This document shows positions 1-11,827 of a stretch of DNA of 64,000 nucleotides, piece after piece. The position numbers were made by a program, and so were the translations under genes. This DNA is from Harmothoe impar (taxonomy: Eukaryota > Annelida > Polychaeta > Phyllodocida > Polynoidae), in contig OX381707.1 in the NCBI GenBank assembly GCA_947462335.1, positions 63,589,773-63,653,772 on the forward strand. The letters run 5' to 3'. Below the pieces are notes generated by a model, which saw nothing but the letters and a program-made list of their open reading frames with translations, did no database searches and was not told the origin of the DNA. Within the stretch, counting starts at the first letter, position 1; each line of letters begins with the position of its first letter.

Positions 1-285
1 TGTATTGCAAATTGAAGGAATTGCATTATATAAGGCTGTAGTGGAGACTGGATGCCCCTGAGGCAGAAGCTGGTTAACACTGTCCTCTAACTAGAACGTA
101 CCATTCGATTCAGAGTGAGTAACGCATGTAAGTCATAGCTGAGGTGTGTAATTGAATTTCAGGGAATCGGAGGTGGTGGCATTCATGGGTATTAATTGAA
201 CCTCCCTTTTGTCACATACTTAATTATTGGTTTAGGCACATGCACTTCCGTTCGATGGTATTTCTCATTGTCAGTCTTCACACAT

Positions 286-410
286 TATCATGTCGCCTTT
301 CTAAACACTATTTCTTAGACATTCACCGCAGAATAACCTATCATGTCGCCTTTCTTAACACTATCTTGTAGGCCTAAGTATTCTCAGACATTCACCGCAG
401 AATAACCTAT
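286..410. repeat. Two-copy tandem repeat
   Basis: Two adjacent copies of a unit that starts TATCATGTCGCCTTTCT and ends CACCGCAGAATAACC, at about 286-340 and 339-410. The second copy has a short internal insertion (TTGTAGGCCTAAG...). No coding signal was seen. The rest of 1-700 holds nothing I recognise. Confidence 0.8.
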
Positions 411-764
411 GGTCACCATGAAAGAGTTATCAAAAATGTAGAGTGCATCTTCGAGATCTACCAGTCTAATGTTTGTATTGCCCAGTGAATTTCTGCTGTG
501 ATTTGCCTGTAGCGGGCGGTGGGAATCTGGTAGGGTAGGCATAGTTTTCTCCTCACAGACATCCTATCAATAGCCAATGTAACCGACTGCATCGACTTTT
601 TTATTATTTCTACAATGGTAGATTGGATGAGGGCCAAATGGCCATGGAAGTGAATGTATTGCTTTGACTCACACAAATTGTCTTACTAACGTTTATGTAA
701 TGGTTCTGGATACTTCCACTAGACCAGGGCCTCGATTCATAAGTTTATACTACTAAGTAAATTT

Positions 765-2420
765 TTGGGTTACAGTCGTAAGTATGCTGGTATAGGACCT
801 GAGCTAGAAAGGTTACATGTACAGGACTGGACGTTTGAGGGTGAATTAAATGAAAATATTATGGCAGATATAAATGTTGATATGTTAGATGTTATAAAGA
901 TTACTGCTGACATCAGCAACAATAAGTCGTCGTCAGTTGACAATATCTCCACTAGGGTATTTAAAGCTTCTGTTAAATGTTTGCCAGAGAAACTTACAAA
1001 AATATTATCGTTATCTTTAAAATGTTCCAAAATTCCCTCCAGTTGGAAAATAGCTAGAGTAACGCCCTTACCAAAATCTGGGGATTTAACAAATGTTTCA
1101 AATTATAGACCTATTAGCCAACTCCCCATCCCTGGTAAAATTTTAGAAAGAATAATACACTCAAAAATAACAGATTTTCTAGACGAGAACAAAATTCTGA
1201 CAGATATTCAGGGGGGTTATAGAAAAAATTGCTCGACTTTAGACACAATCAGTACTTTAACAAATGATATCCTACGTAATAGAAATTTAGGCCTTTCAAC
1301 AATAGCATCATTTATCGATACAAAAAAAGCTTTCGATTGCGTAAATTACTCCATTCTACTAAATAAATTTAAAAAATACGGTATTTCTGGCAGAAATTTA
1401 TCTTGGATAGAAGACTACCTAAGTGGCAGGAAACAACAGGTGATAGCAAATAATGTCACTTCCAAGACTCAAAACCTATCATGTGGCGTTCCACAGGGTA
1501 GTATTTTGGGCCCTTTATTCTTTTTATTATATGTTAATGATATAAAAAATGATGATTTACATGTAAAAACTCTACTTTATGCTGACGACACCGTTCTGTA
1601 TGTACATGGTAAAGACCCCATAATAATGTCAAATCATTTGCAAAGAGGTTTAAATTCTTATTGTGCTTGGTCCACCAAAAACAAGCTTACAATGAATGAA
1701 AAAAAGACAAAACTCATGTTTTTTGCTGCCGCACCCACCTATAAAAAGGTTAAGTTTCATGAATTACATGTGACTGTGAATAATGAACGTCTACATTTTG
1801 TACCTACTTTTAAGTATTTGGGTGTGACGCTAGACTACGAGTTATCTTTTAATGCACATGTAAGTCATTTAAGAAAAGCTTTGGCATTTAAAACCTACTT
1901 ACTAGGCCAACTTAAATCGTATGTGCCAACTGCCTTAATGTTATTAATATATACAACATACGCATTACCGGTAATTGACTATTCGGACATTCTTTACTCA
2001 GGAGCATCTGAAGACTCCCTGTTGGGTTTACAGTATATACAGAACCGGTGCCTAAAATTCTGTTTGAAGTTGCCGCATTTAACATCTACAGATTTTGTAC
2101 ATGAGTCAGCAAAAATGCCCATGTTAAAGGATAGAAGAATGTTCCATGCCAGGGTAAGAGGCTATAAGGTCTCGCGAGATGTAAGTAATCTAGTTCCTGT
2201 ACTAAGAGCCACTAGACTTAATAGTGCTCCTTTATTAAGATATGATAATATTCATACAGCTTCATATGAACGTAGCATAGAAGTAACAGTAGCAAGAGCC
2301 TGGAACGCACTCCCAAAGGAAACGAGAAGTCTTGAGCCTATTTCTATGTTTAAAACAGAAATGAAAAAAATGCTAGCCAAGACGATACCAGTCGATACAC
2401 GAAACTTGTTTTTGATTTAA
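765..2420 (+). CDS. LINE 1 reverse transcriptase, 5'-truncated ORF2
   Basis: Open frame of 551 codons encoding the reverse-transcriptase half of a non-LTR retrotransposon ORF2. In order it shows the RT entry region PLPKSG (101-106), NYRPIS (113-118), palm motif A FIDTKKAFD (183-191, catalytic Asp185), GVPQGSILGP (241-250), and motif C YADD (272-275). It ends with a C-terminal stretch containing ARAWNALP. The apurinic-type endonuclease domain expected upstream is absent, so the copy is 5'-truncated. The frame opens at a TTG and there is no reason to think it has a native start; the first in-frame ATG is codon 33. The frame has no stop or shift over 1.65 kb, which suggests a fairly young copy. 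The motifs place it among jockey/CR1/L2-like LINEs, but I cannot assign the clade. It would act by target-primed reverse transcription, but this copy lacks its own endonuclease. Confidence 0.85.
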   Translation: MGYSRKYAGIGPELERLHVQDWTFEGELNENIMADINVDMLDVIKITADISNNKSSSVDNISTRVFKASVKCLPEKLTKILSLSLKCSKIPSSWKIARVTPLPKSGDLTNVSNYRPISQLPIPGKILERIIHSKITDFLDENKILTDIQGGYRKNCSTLDTISTLTNDILRNRNLGLSTIASFIDTKKAFDCVNYSILLNKFKKYGISGRNLSWIEDYLSGRKQQVIANNVTSKTQNLSCGVPQGSILGPLFFLLYVNDIKNDDLHVKTLLYADDTVLYVHGKDPIIMSNHLQRGLNSYCAWSTKNKLTMNEKKTKLMFFAAAPTYKKVKFHELHVTVNNERLHFVPTFKYLGVTLDYELSFNAHVSHLRKALAFKTYLLGQLKSYVPTALMLLIYTTYALPVIDYSDILYSGASEDSLLGLQYIQNRCLKFCLKLPHLTSTDFVHESAKMPMLKDRRMFHARVRGYKVSRDVSNLVPVLRATRLNSAPLLRYDNIHTASYERSIEVTVARAWNALPKETRSLEPISMFKTEMKKMLAKTIPVDTRNLFLI

Positions 2421-2884
2421 TTTGTAATAGCCTGTCACCTCAGCATTTAGCACAGTTATTTATTAATCTGGAATACAGACCTTGTCATGTCCTGTAATAG
2501 GTAACACAGAAAATTTAATCCTATTTCTCATGTAAATGTACCGGTAACAGTGTTAATATCTCAGTCTCATTTCTATGAGTCAAGTCAAAGCGTGAAAAAT
2601 GTATAGGTGCATACAAGCATAATCTACTCTGTAGATGTATCACCTAAACTTTATTACCCGTATTTATGGAACGTCTGTAAGTGTACCTCAGAAGCCAAAT
2701 CTGTGATAGTAATATATATTTTATTTTTGTTTTATTGTATAAGTGTTATTTACTACTAAGTGTAAACAGGATATTTGTGAAATACCGTCCAATCAACTCC
2801 AATGACTTCATGTACACAACAACTCAAGGATTTACTCTTGGTCAATAAAGTTAAATTGTTCTTAAAAAATTGTTCTTAAAAAAG
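2421..2884 (+). other. LINE 1 3' UTR and tail
   Basis: Sequence following the RT stop codon. It contains CAATAAAG (about 2843-2850) and then a duplicated TTGTTCTTAAAAAA (ending about 2883). Such a short tandem tail is typical of the 3' ends of CR1/L2-type LINEs, so I place the element's 3' end here. Confidence 0.6.
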
Positions 2885-3794
2885 TAAAGCTTCAACTTTT
2901 AGAAAAAACGATTGCATACCCATTTCACAAGAGGAAGTAGTATCTCCTTCAAAAACAGTCAGAAGTAAATTGATTTACGATTAGGAACATCTGCAGTTGT
3001 AAAGTATAATTGAAATCGTATGTGCCCCTGTCGTACAATGTGGGGGAAACCAATTTATTTCAATATTTATTGCAATATTGGGGTGTTTCCAATCAATATG
3101 ACGTCATTTCCGATGAGGAGTTCCCACCTAGTCGTACAAAGAAAGTTGAGGAAATGGTTATGTGAGGCTAACTCAAAATATGACACCTGTAGACTGACAG
3201 GCACCCTATATTTCTATATAGCATATAATAAAAATAGTAAATAAACCAGGTCGGAAATTTCCTTCCTATCCTGCTGTCATGTTATCCCACTGCACCATGC
3301 GGTATACAAAATACAGTATGATTTCTTATAACGACCAATGTTTTATTTATATTACATCCACTTGATAAAGCATTGTATTGTAATACACAACATATTGACA
3401 TAGTGCAGTACATGTTTCTCTTTCTTTTGCACCGGGTTTGGAATCTCTAAAGGTTGAAATGGAGAAAAAATCATTGGCTGAGATGAGTTTGGACCCTGTC
3501 TCAGCCGTTGATTGTGAAATGACATAAAAAGGACTTACGACCAGCTATTACCCTTGTTTTGTAAGACTTCATGACCAGTAATATTCTTACGACTGCATTG
3601 TGAAATGCACTATATATGACCTTACGACTGCAAAAGGAACATGTCTTTAACTTACCCATATGACAATGTACTACACCTACTATTTTGTACGAGAAATGGT
3701 AATGTTCTGTCGTAATAGTATTTGACTATTGTACATTGTTATGAATCGAGCCCCAGAGTACTTGGTGCGCACTACATTTGGTTGCAGTATTGAG

Positions 3795-3977
3795 CAGAAA
3801 CCTTTGTAAATAGTGGATAAATTGTCACATGAGCTGGCCAGGAGTCAAGTTGACAGATTAGGTAGGCGTGTCAGAAGGCCATAGTCAGTAGACTACAGTA
3901 ACCCATACAGGGCTCGAAATCAGAGAACATCATCTTATACTTTGGCTTCGACACCCTACCTCGCCTGTTTCTTATAG
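3795..3977. repeat. Diverged direct repeat, copy 1
   Basis: Diverged match to 6565-6762 in the same orientation. Shared islands include AGAAACCTTT, CACATGAGCT, CAGAGAA followed by CATCTT, and CACCCTACC/TACCCTACC. Its nature is unknown. It could be an old transposon or the remains of a local duplication. Confidence 0.5.
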
Positions 3978-4019
3978 AGCTTTGGACTCTCACTTACTTG
4001 AAGACTTCCCAGCTAGCAA

Positions 4020-4923
4020 CCCTGTAAACACAGATCCGCAGCTCAAACGTAAATCCACGTTGGTTTGGGGTATGAACTACGTAATTTTACAAGGTGTGTG
4101 GACGTCAAAACGTGAAGGTATATTTACCACCCACAAACCTAAAAGTCTGATTTACGTTTTTCTACGTTAATGAACGTTAAAATCAAACATAAACTTACAC
4201 CTACAGTTTATGTAAAAACATGTATTTAGCCATAGATATATATATGTCTTTGATATAATTATATTTACATTCGCAAACAAGATTTGTCATGGTAGAACTA
4301 TAATTGTAAACCCCTATTTGATTCCATATTAGAACAATTCAAGCTGTATTATTTCCCCCTTGGAATAATTTGATGGACACAATATCACCTGCACCGTATA
4401 TACATGCTTTAGGTTTAGCTGCAGTGAGGCTTTGTATGTTTTTCCTTACCACAGAAGTGGTGTCCATTGAATAAAGTGTGCAAATGCATATATGTGTGTC
4501 CAATTATTAGATATGCTCTCCTTTATATTTAAATAGTCAATGATGTGCGGCTGATTTACAATAAAATAACTTCATGATTATCTAAAATTAACTGCTAGAA
4601 TGTGGTAAATTTCCTGAGGTATCATATGGTTCTCTCAATACCTAATAGTGCTGCCACCTTGTGTGACACTTAGGCGTTACATACCCAATTATAGTTGAAA
4701 AAATACTAATTTTAACGTTCATCTACATAGATTTGCTACGTTTATTTACATCTGAATGAGGTAGAAAACCGTAATTCAGCCATCTACATCTGTACAACAT
4801 AAGTGAACCTTCACGTTTTGACGTCCACAAACCTTGTAAAAAAACGTATTTGAAACCTTTGGTTGGAAGCAAACCTACAGAAACCTGTCAGCAACGTTGG
4901 ATTCACGTGGTGTGTTTACAGGG
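4020..4923. mobile_element. Long-TIR non-autonomous DNA element, copy 1
   Basis: A perfect 13-bp terminal inverted repeat, CCCTGTAAACACA (4020-4032), has its complement at 4911-4923. Longer imperfect arms extend inward (about 4040-4185 and 4700-4880), with shared words such as TTTTGACGTCCACA, TACGTTTTT, AACGTTGG and GGTTTG. The central part is AT-rich and non-coding. A related copy lies at about 15848-16420. No transposase is present. Confidence 0.7.
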
Positions 4924-5379
4924 AAGGGGTTTGCAAACGTTTCGGGAAAAATATTTCATACAATCTATGGATAAACCTTTTCCTCCAAATGTTTTTAAAA
5001 TCTTTGCATTCTGCTAATTCATACACTGGAAACCCTATGGCGCAAAAGGTGATCAGTGATGATGACCTTTTGGTGATCAAATTTGATTGTGGCCTGGCGG
5101 AGTACCTGGTGCTCTTTAAAGTAATCATATGTGATGACCCCTAGTCATCATATTGATCACATTTTTTGGATTGCAGCACAATTCATTATGATCCCCGTAG
5201 CTCATCACTATGGATTAATTTGGTATTTCTGTTGTTTTGCCATATTTTTCCCAAGAAAATCCAAATACTTAGTACCGCTGCATCCATTAAACTCCTTTAT
5301 CTGAGACATGTCTATTGGCCATCAGAGAAACCCAGGTTTGGCTGGCCTAGCAGGCCAGATTGTACAGACAAACGATTAG

Positions 5380-5535
5380 AGTGAGTCTTAATCAAATCTT
5401 AATAAGTCTTAATCTTAAGGTCTTAATAATACCCACCATATAGATAGCGTCATATGTTAGTATCATGGGGGGCTCTGCCCTCAAACCCCAGACTTATCAA
5501 GACTTGATTAACTCAAAAGTCTGTCCGTGCACTCT
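5380..5535. repeat. TCTTAAT-rich repeat with GGGGGGCTCTGCCC motif
   Basis: Repeated TCTTAAT words are followed by GGGGGGCTCTGCCCTCAAA. The same combination, (AATCTTAATAA)n then GGGGGGCTCTGCCCCCCAA, occurs inside the element at 41047-41370. The two are probably members of one dispersed repeat family. Its ends are not resolved here. Confidence 0.4.
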
Positions 5536-5782
5536 GGTGAGCTAGGTGCGCTGATAAAATGAAGGGATCCAAACTTGTCAAAAGGTTGTCTTATAAGAGT
5601 TTAGGGTCTTTAAAGTGAAGGTCATAAAATAAACAAGTTAAAGGTTGTCTATTTGATGAACTGTCCGGTTACCATTCCACAAGACAAGACTAGGGTCATC
5701 TAACTGACAATGTTAGCCCAGGCAGTGGCCCACTCCAAGTGACAAGTCTAAGGTCGTCAAATTCACAACCCAGAATAGTTAA

Positions 5783-5996
5783 CCCTTTATTGGCGGCAAA
5801 CTGCTTTAAATGTGCTTGAATCCCTTTGTCAGCATGATGCATAAATGTAGCCCTGGTGAGTCTATTCGCCAAGCCTGCATTCATGCACCTTTGGAAATGA
5901 ATCAACAGTTGGGCGAGTATACTTGCCAAGGCTGAATTCATGTATTATGATCACATAGAGCATGGCACCTTAAAGCACTATGCACCCCTTAGAGGG
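5783..5996. mobile_element. piggyBac-like MITE with TTAA duplication
   Basis: A 214-bp segment lies between TTAA (5779-5782) and TTAA (5997-6000). It starts CCCTTTATTGG and ends CTTAGAGGG, so its ends are CCCT...AGGG. A TTAA target with CCC...GGG ends is characteristic of piggyBac-type transposons. Inside are two similar direct words, CGCCAAGCCTG and TGCCAAGGCTG, each followed by a TTCATG. There is no coding content. Confidence 0.55.
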
Positions 5997-6564
5997 TTAA
6001 CCTGTGCAATATAACCTCTACTTCACTGTAGGTGGAGCTAACTGGGTTCTGCCTAGGCATAATTGTTGTTCATGTCTGTCTATATTTTTGAGGTTTATAA
6101 TAGCTAATTCATACAAACATAGAGGTATGTAGGTTAGGGGAATTCCTGCCATATCCCCAAGTCTATATTGAGAGTATTTCTACCTTTTAGTTACAGACTG
6201 CTAACACATATGTGCATGTCATACCAATGGGAGTTTCCTTGCAGCTATTGTACCATAGAAATAACGACAAAAGAGGTGTATGTGCCCTACACATATTTGT
6301 TTTGTCTCAATTATATCAAAACATTGTTTCCTTTACCTTTTCTAGCATCCCCTAGCATCTTATTACAAATGTCTACACGTTATTCAGCCACCAATCCCTC
6401 CACCCTAGAAACTAAGTCCGCTTGTGAATTTGTCAGACATTGGATGTAAATACTGATTAGTTCCTTGCGTCAGTTTGTTATCGAGCAGCTCACCCCCTTT
6501 ACTGCAGTCCTCAGTCAGTCTCCGTAAACAAGGGCTGTAGACTACTCCGTCTCACCATTCCTGG

Positions 6565-6762
6565 AAGAAACCTTTCTAAGTGGTTGAGAAATTGCCACAT
6601 GAGCTCTCCTGGAGAGGCCTGATTTTGGATGGGGTAGTGCATGTGAAGTAGGGGAAGGAAGAGTGAGGGGGCGAGTAAGATACAGGAACTCATATGGGAT
6701 TGATAGCAGAGAATAACATCTTGTATGACTTCCATACCCTACCGATTTTGGCTTCTTATGTC
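6565..6762. repeat. Diverged direct repeat, copy 2
   Basis: Partner of 3795-3977 in the same orientation; see that entry for the shared words. Apart from this repeat I see no recognisable gene or element between about 6000 and 10200. That stretch also holds a C17 tract at about 7963-7979. Confidence 0.5.
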
Positions 6763-9700
6763 GTACGAAAGGCTCGGATGCATCTGGTATCTCTTTTTAC
6801 TCTTACCGTTGTTTGTATCTTAAGATTTGTTGAAAAAAATGCCTCCTCAAAGAAAGCGGACTGGCCAGGGTCGGATCACATTTAACCTCTGATTTATTGT
6901 TCATAAAGGCGAAAGGTATGTACTCAGTAAATTTTCTGTCACTAGTTCAGGAAAATATATTGCACTGCTCCTTCTCATTATCTATAGGAGATAAAGTTTC
7001 ACAATGAAAGGTGACAATAACCCACTTAAAGAAGTTGCAAGAAGTTTTCATCTTGATGCTTCCCTTGCATTATAAACTGTACATTTTAGTTATCATGGTG
7101 TGTAGTCGACTTACTGAGGCAGCACCTTTGACGCCTTTTTCACCATTGAAACTTCTATTTATAAATTGTTTATTGATGAATAATGGATCAATACGATATT
7201 TTGTTTGGAATTGCTTCATTCCCTATTACTTGGTGGTCTATATAAGATATACAACCCTCGTAGGGTTTTTATCAATAGATTTGTTATCATCAATAATTAG
7301 CAAGAAGTGCAATGTCATGGATGAAACTACTATACTGTAGCAGGGTATAAGACTAGTGTTGAGTTTATTTATAGCAACCCTTGCTTTTACTATGGGGCTC
7401 CGAAGTAACCTCCACAGATGGTAGAATGGTTATATCATTCGCGTGTTTCACGTAGTCACTCATATGCTTGGTAGTCAGTGCCCATACCCTAGTAGGAGTA
7501 GCAGTGAATGGATAGCAGAGTATGGTCTGGTTCGCCATTGATTTGCAGCTGGCAAGCGTTGTGTAGTCACTGACTGTTCCAAACCAGACTGTTCCATCAT
7601 GTTTTTACTTTTTTATCGAATACAACAGGGTCATTGGTTCAAATAAGGGAAGCCATGTTGAATAACCGGAGCCAGTATTCCATGGTTGTGACTTTACCAA
7701 AGTGAGACAAAAATGTTTTTTTAATAATTTGTATGGCATGAAAGAGAATTTTTCATCTCAGTTTGAATTTGAAAAGGCATAGAATTAACACATTACACTT
7801 GTGTATGTATTTTTAAGGCACATTTGACAGGTAGCTTGGGGCCAACATAGCGGTCAAAGATGCTGAATAGAATTCACCACAAAATGAGCAGGAGCTCTAA
7901 ATTCCAGGTTTGCTGTCAAGCGCTACAACAACCCAAGTAGTTGTTTGTGATCGCCTCCTCTACCCCCCCCCCCCCCCCCAACCAACGCCCACGACCTGTA
8001 TCTACACCAACTAAATCTCAAATTGAATATGTCAACTTTGTAATTCAATTCAATTTCAATTTTAAAGGTCTCCTTCATTTACTGACAAATACAGCTTTTA
8101 AATTAATAACATTGGGTCGACCAGTTAGATTTAAACTGTTAAATGAATGTTGCCTTCAAATCTCGCTATGAGATGAAAATGAGCAGTTACTGTATTTATA
8201 ACTAGCAGTGTTCGTTTTCGTCTTTAACTCCCGATAATTCGATTTGATACTTGCATTCTTACGATAGCAGATCTTTTTCTTAATTGTTTATTCATAACAT
8301 CAAGTTGATTTTCAGTTACAAATATAATTTTCCAGGTACAGTGGCTTTCATTTCAGCTTCAGTATTTTTTTGTAAACCTTTAGCATAGATGAATAGACGT
8401 ACACCATTTATACATTGATATATACATTACGACAATTTATAGATGTTATCACAGTGTTGTAATGAAAAGGAAGATATGAAATGTACAGTATAGTATGATT
8501 TGATCATGACAAATCCAAAATAAAATTGAGTCAGTGTGAGCTCTGCCTGACAAAGAGCCTAATACTTCTCCCATGGTATTGTTTTTCTCGATGAGTTGTT
8601 CAGTTACTCTGCCTGCGAGTGGCATGGTTTGAAATTCCCATGGAGTATCTCAAACAAATAGGGGGGGTAGTATTGGATTCTCATTGAGTATCCGCCTATG
8701 GCTTTGTTCTCTGTCTCACAAAAACATTTTTCTATCATATCAATTTTTATATCAGTATCATTCTATTGGATGACACTGATCATTTTCGTTGCATACGTTG
8801 TATACGTAAACCCAATATCAATAAAGCAAAAGGCTGATATACCTACTACTTTACATTATTCGTTACATGTTGATTCATGCAGTCAATAACCTTGTGTTCA
8901 TTACACAAAGTCCTTTTCAGCTAGACATTAGACATTATGTTGTTCTGCCTCAGTCATTCTTGAATAGCACTTGTTCATGCCTGGCCTGATCAACCTGGGA
9001 TAGCCACTACAGACTGAGAGCCACAGTGTTTAGATTTTTTGTGCAAGGCTTATAACACACATGTATGCATGTACCCACGCATATTCACACACATTTCTCC
9101 CACGGCAGGGACTATTTAAAGGTACACATGTTGCCCATAGAACTAAAAATTCTATAAATACCTACCTTTAGAAAACCCAAACACGAAACGTAGAAATACT
9201 GTTCGCATATTCACAACTGAATTATACCCATTGATTAGTTTGTGATTGATTTAAAATCTTATACAAACAGGCAGATTCCTTAGTTATCCCACACAACTGT
9301 GGTATAAATTTGACATATTCCATTAGCCTCCAGACTTCTGATAAATGTATCATATGATATCCATTTTCTCCATTAGTACAGCTGATTGACTTTGTAGGAA
9401 GTCCATTATCTTCATCTTAAATTCAGCATTACATATCAGGTGAAACCAGCAGATCATATTCAACTATACACTATACTTAGCAGCTCAGAGAACTAGACAT
9501 CGACACAGATAATCTAAATGCTCTGGGCCTTAGTATGTAATGGTTACCCCAGGTTAGTCATAGGGATATTGGTCAGACATGATCAAGTGCTACTCGAAAA
9601 TGACTGAGGTGAACCCATCTTGACCGGCTTGATAGAAAGCGGTTTATTTCGGGCAAAGATGAATATATACAAAATGGGCTGCTAGTTACAAATTTAAAGT

Positions 9701-10221
9701 GTTATATCATCCATTAATCTTTTCAACCCATTCATATCTTCATCTGCCCTGAATGAATACATTGCAATGATGATGAGTACAATATAATATATTATAAAAC
9801 AGTTGGCCGTGCATTATAGCCTCAGAGAAGTCACGTGAAGCCTTATGAAGGCTCGACACCATTGTGCATTTTAGAGCAACAGAGAGTCTCGATGTGAAGA
9901 ATATTGTTTTCTATTCTCTAAACAGTTGTACATTTAACAACAAACGTTCAGATAGCATGAATGAGTGGTTGTGAATATTGTTTTGCCAAGAGAAAAGATG
10001 TGATGATTTGTTGTCCAAAAGACTTCCGAGGCCACTTCAGTATTTCCTAAGGTCGCTTATCACATTGTTATGATGCTCACAGTAAACTTCCTTCTTGTTG
10101 CCTGTGAAAGCAGCGGCTGTAACCTTTTTGCTATTGATGCCTGAGTGTAGGCCTTGTAGTGTGTAAAGGACGATGTCATTAGTGCCCATACATTATGGAA
10201 CCCGAAGTAGCTGTTGGACAG

Positions 10222-11415
10222 CAGTAACTGTTTTGCTTTGAGTAGTTTAAATGTACTGTGCCTTCACAATGGTATTGACAGCATATTAATATCATCAACA
10301 ATACATGGGTCGGATCGAAAAAAAATGCTGATCTGGGGGTACATAAGGACAAAACACAAAATTCACAATTTCACTTAACAATTTTATTTTCCTGAAAGGG
10401 TAGCATCTTGACTCCCTGAAACCCCGTGGAACTCTATTTCGCCCAAGAATGCAGTTTTTATTCACCGTAGACCACATGCTACCCTAATCCCGAGGCGTCT
10501 GTGACGTTAATGAATAATGCACTGCAAGAAACTCTTTTAAAGTAACCTAGGTATTCCAAATTTTGGCTCCTAGTTGGCTGACTAGGTACCATTAATCCTG
10601 GGAAATTTCATAGCTGTAAGTCGTAAATTAAAAAAATTGTGGCACTTTCAATTATGTAGAAAATAGAAAAATCCAAAGCATTCTATAACACTTTACCAAC
10701 TTTAGCCTAGTTTCCTTAACCTTGCTTTGTTTACCATTAAAATTACTGTCTAATGTCTTTAGTACATCTAGTTGCCAAAGCAATAGGTTTTAGGTGTGAG
10801 TTTCCGACCGATTGGTCACACTAGTGTGTGCAACATGGTACCAAGTACCCAGTTAACGTCACAGACGCCTCGAGTTTCACAGTAATAAACTAGATTGGTT
10901 ACAGAATCATTAAAAGTGTTAAGAACATCTTAATACCTTACACACATGTACAGAACAGGTTTGTGCATTGTTTAGAACCTTAATGGAAATATTTTTACAA
11001 TTTTTTGAGTATGCGCTCAGTCTTTAAACAAAAAAAATTCACTTTTTTACCGTGTGTCGGCACGCGCAGCACCACACCATCAAAACATTTACATTACAAT
11101 GGAACCTCCTGGGCTCTATTCTACAAGGCAAGTTTACCTGTTTACAACCATTTAAAACAGTAATAAAGACCCTTCTAGCACTAGCAGGGCCATACTAGCT
11201 GTCTGGCTAAACCCATACATTTACTAGGTTAACGTCACAGACGCCTCGGATATCTCTACTAACACAGTACTTTACTAGAACGGTCACACAGCCATCAGAA
11301 GTGTTATAGGCCTCCTCGTCTTCTCTCGTCAGTAACTGTTTTGCTTTGAGTAGTTTAAATGTACTGTGCCTTCAAAATGGTATTGACAGCATATTAATAT
11401 CATCAACAATACATG
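10222..11415. repeat. 86-bp direct repeats flanking a 1,022-bp insert
   Basis: The 86 bases at 10222-10307 recur at 11330-11415 with one visible mismatch (CACAATGG versus CAAAATGG). The 1,022 bases between them contain three copies of a 20-mer inverted motif. The near-identity implies a recent event. An 86-bp target duplication would be exceptional, so a tandem duplication with extra inserted DNA or a recombination product is as likely. Confidence 0.85.
10491..10872. mobile_element. Element bounded by 20-bp inverted repeats
   Basis: CGAGGCGTCTGTGACGTTAA is at 10491-10510, its perfect complement is at 10853-10872, and a third copy in the same orientation as the second is at 11229-11248. The first pair could bound a 382-bp element; the outer pair (10491-11248) would bound 758 bp. 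The repeats lie wholly inside the insert flanked by the 86-bp direct repeats. Confidence 0.55.
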
Positions 11416-11535
11416 TAAGAAGGATTTAACAGACCCTGATGTTTACAAAACCTTTAAAAATGTCTACATGAGAGAAATAAATCTTGTGTTTTGACATTAG
11501 ATGGAATCGTACAGTGTAGGTATACCTATAGATAC

Positions 11536-11621
11536 CTGGGTGGCAATTCATAAGTTTCTACATGTTATTTTGTGATCCTAGCCTTCCTGAGCTGTCGTAT
11601 ATTGTTATGAATTGACCCCCT
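11536..11621. mobile_element. Very short MITE, GGCAATTCATAA ends
   Basis: About 86 bp. The left end reads CTGGGTGGCAATTCATAA and the right end TTATGAATTGACCCCCTG. The terminal ATTCATAA core matches the ends of the unit at 727-3754, so the two are probably the same family. No clear target duplication is seen. Confidence 0.5.
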
Positions 11622-11827
11622 GTAACTAATCTTCAATATACTAGTAGCTAACACAAGTAAACCCCTTCGTTTAATACCCTAGCCCCTTTTAGGTGTGAAA
11701 TAGGCAGAATTTAACTCTGACCATTATCACCAAAAGCTGACCTGACCATGTAAAAGCTAATTGAGTCGTCTACCTATTGCGATGTCTCAAAGCAGTGGTG
11801 AGGAGTTGAGGTAGGAAGACATATCAG

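Larger units (their letters stand above)
727..3754. mobile_element. Inverted-terminal-repeat unit enclosing LINE 1
   Basis: The left end reads GGGCCTCGATTCATAA (727-742). The right end (3739-3754) is its near-perfect inverted complement, with one or two mismatches. The motif CTTACGAC/GTCGTAAG recurs close to both ends. A much shorter unit with related ends lies at about 11536-11621. The simplest reading is a non-autonomous DNA element that was later hit by the LINE at 765-2884, but I could not find a clear target duplication. The 2885-3700 part has no recognised content apart from a small GGCTGAGA/TCTCAGCC hairpin near 3476-3505. Confidence 0.45.

Noticed and set aside
7941..8171. Proline-rich frame starting PPPPPN
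   Set aside because: The proline run is a translation of a C17 tract and the remainder has no recognisable domain.
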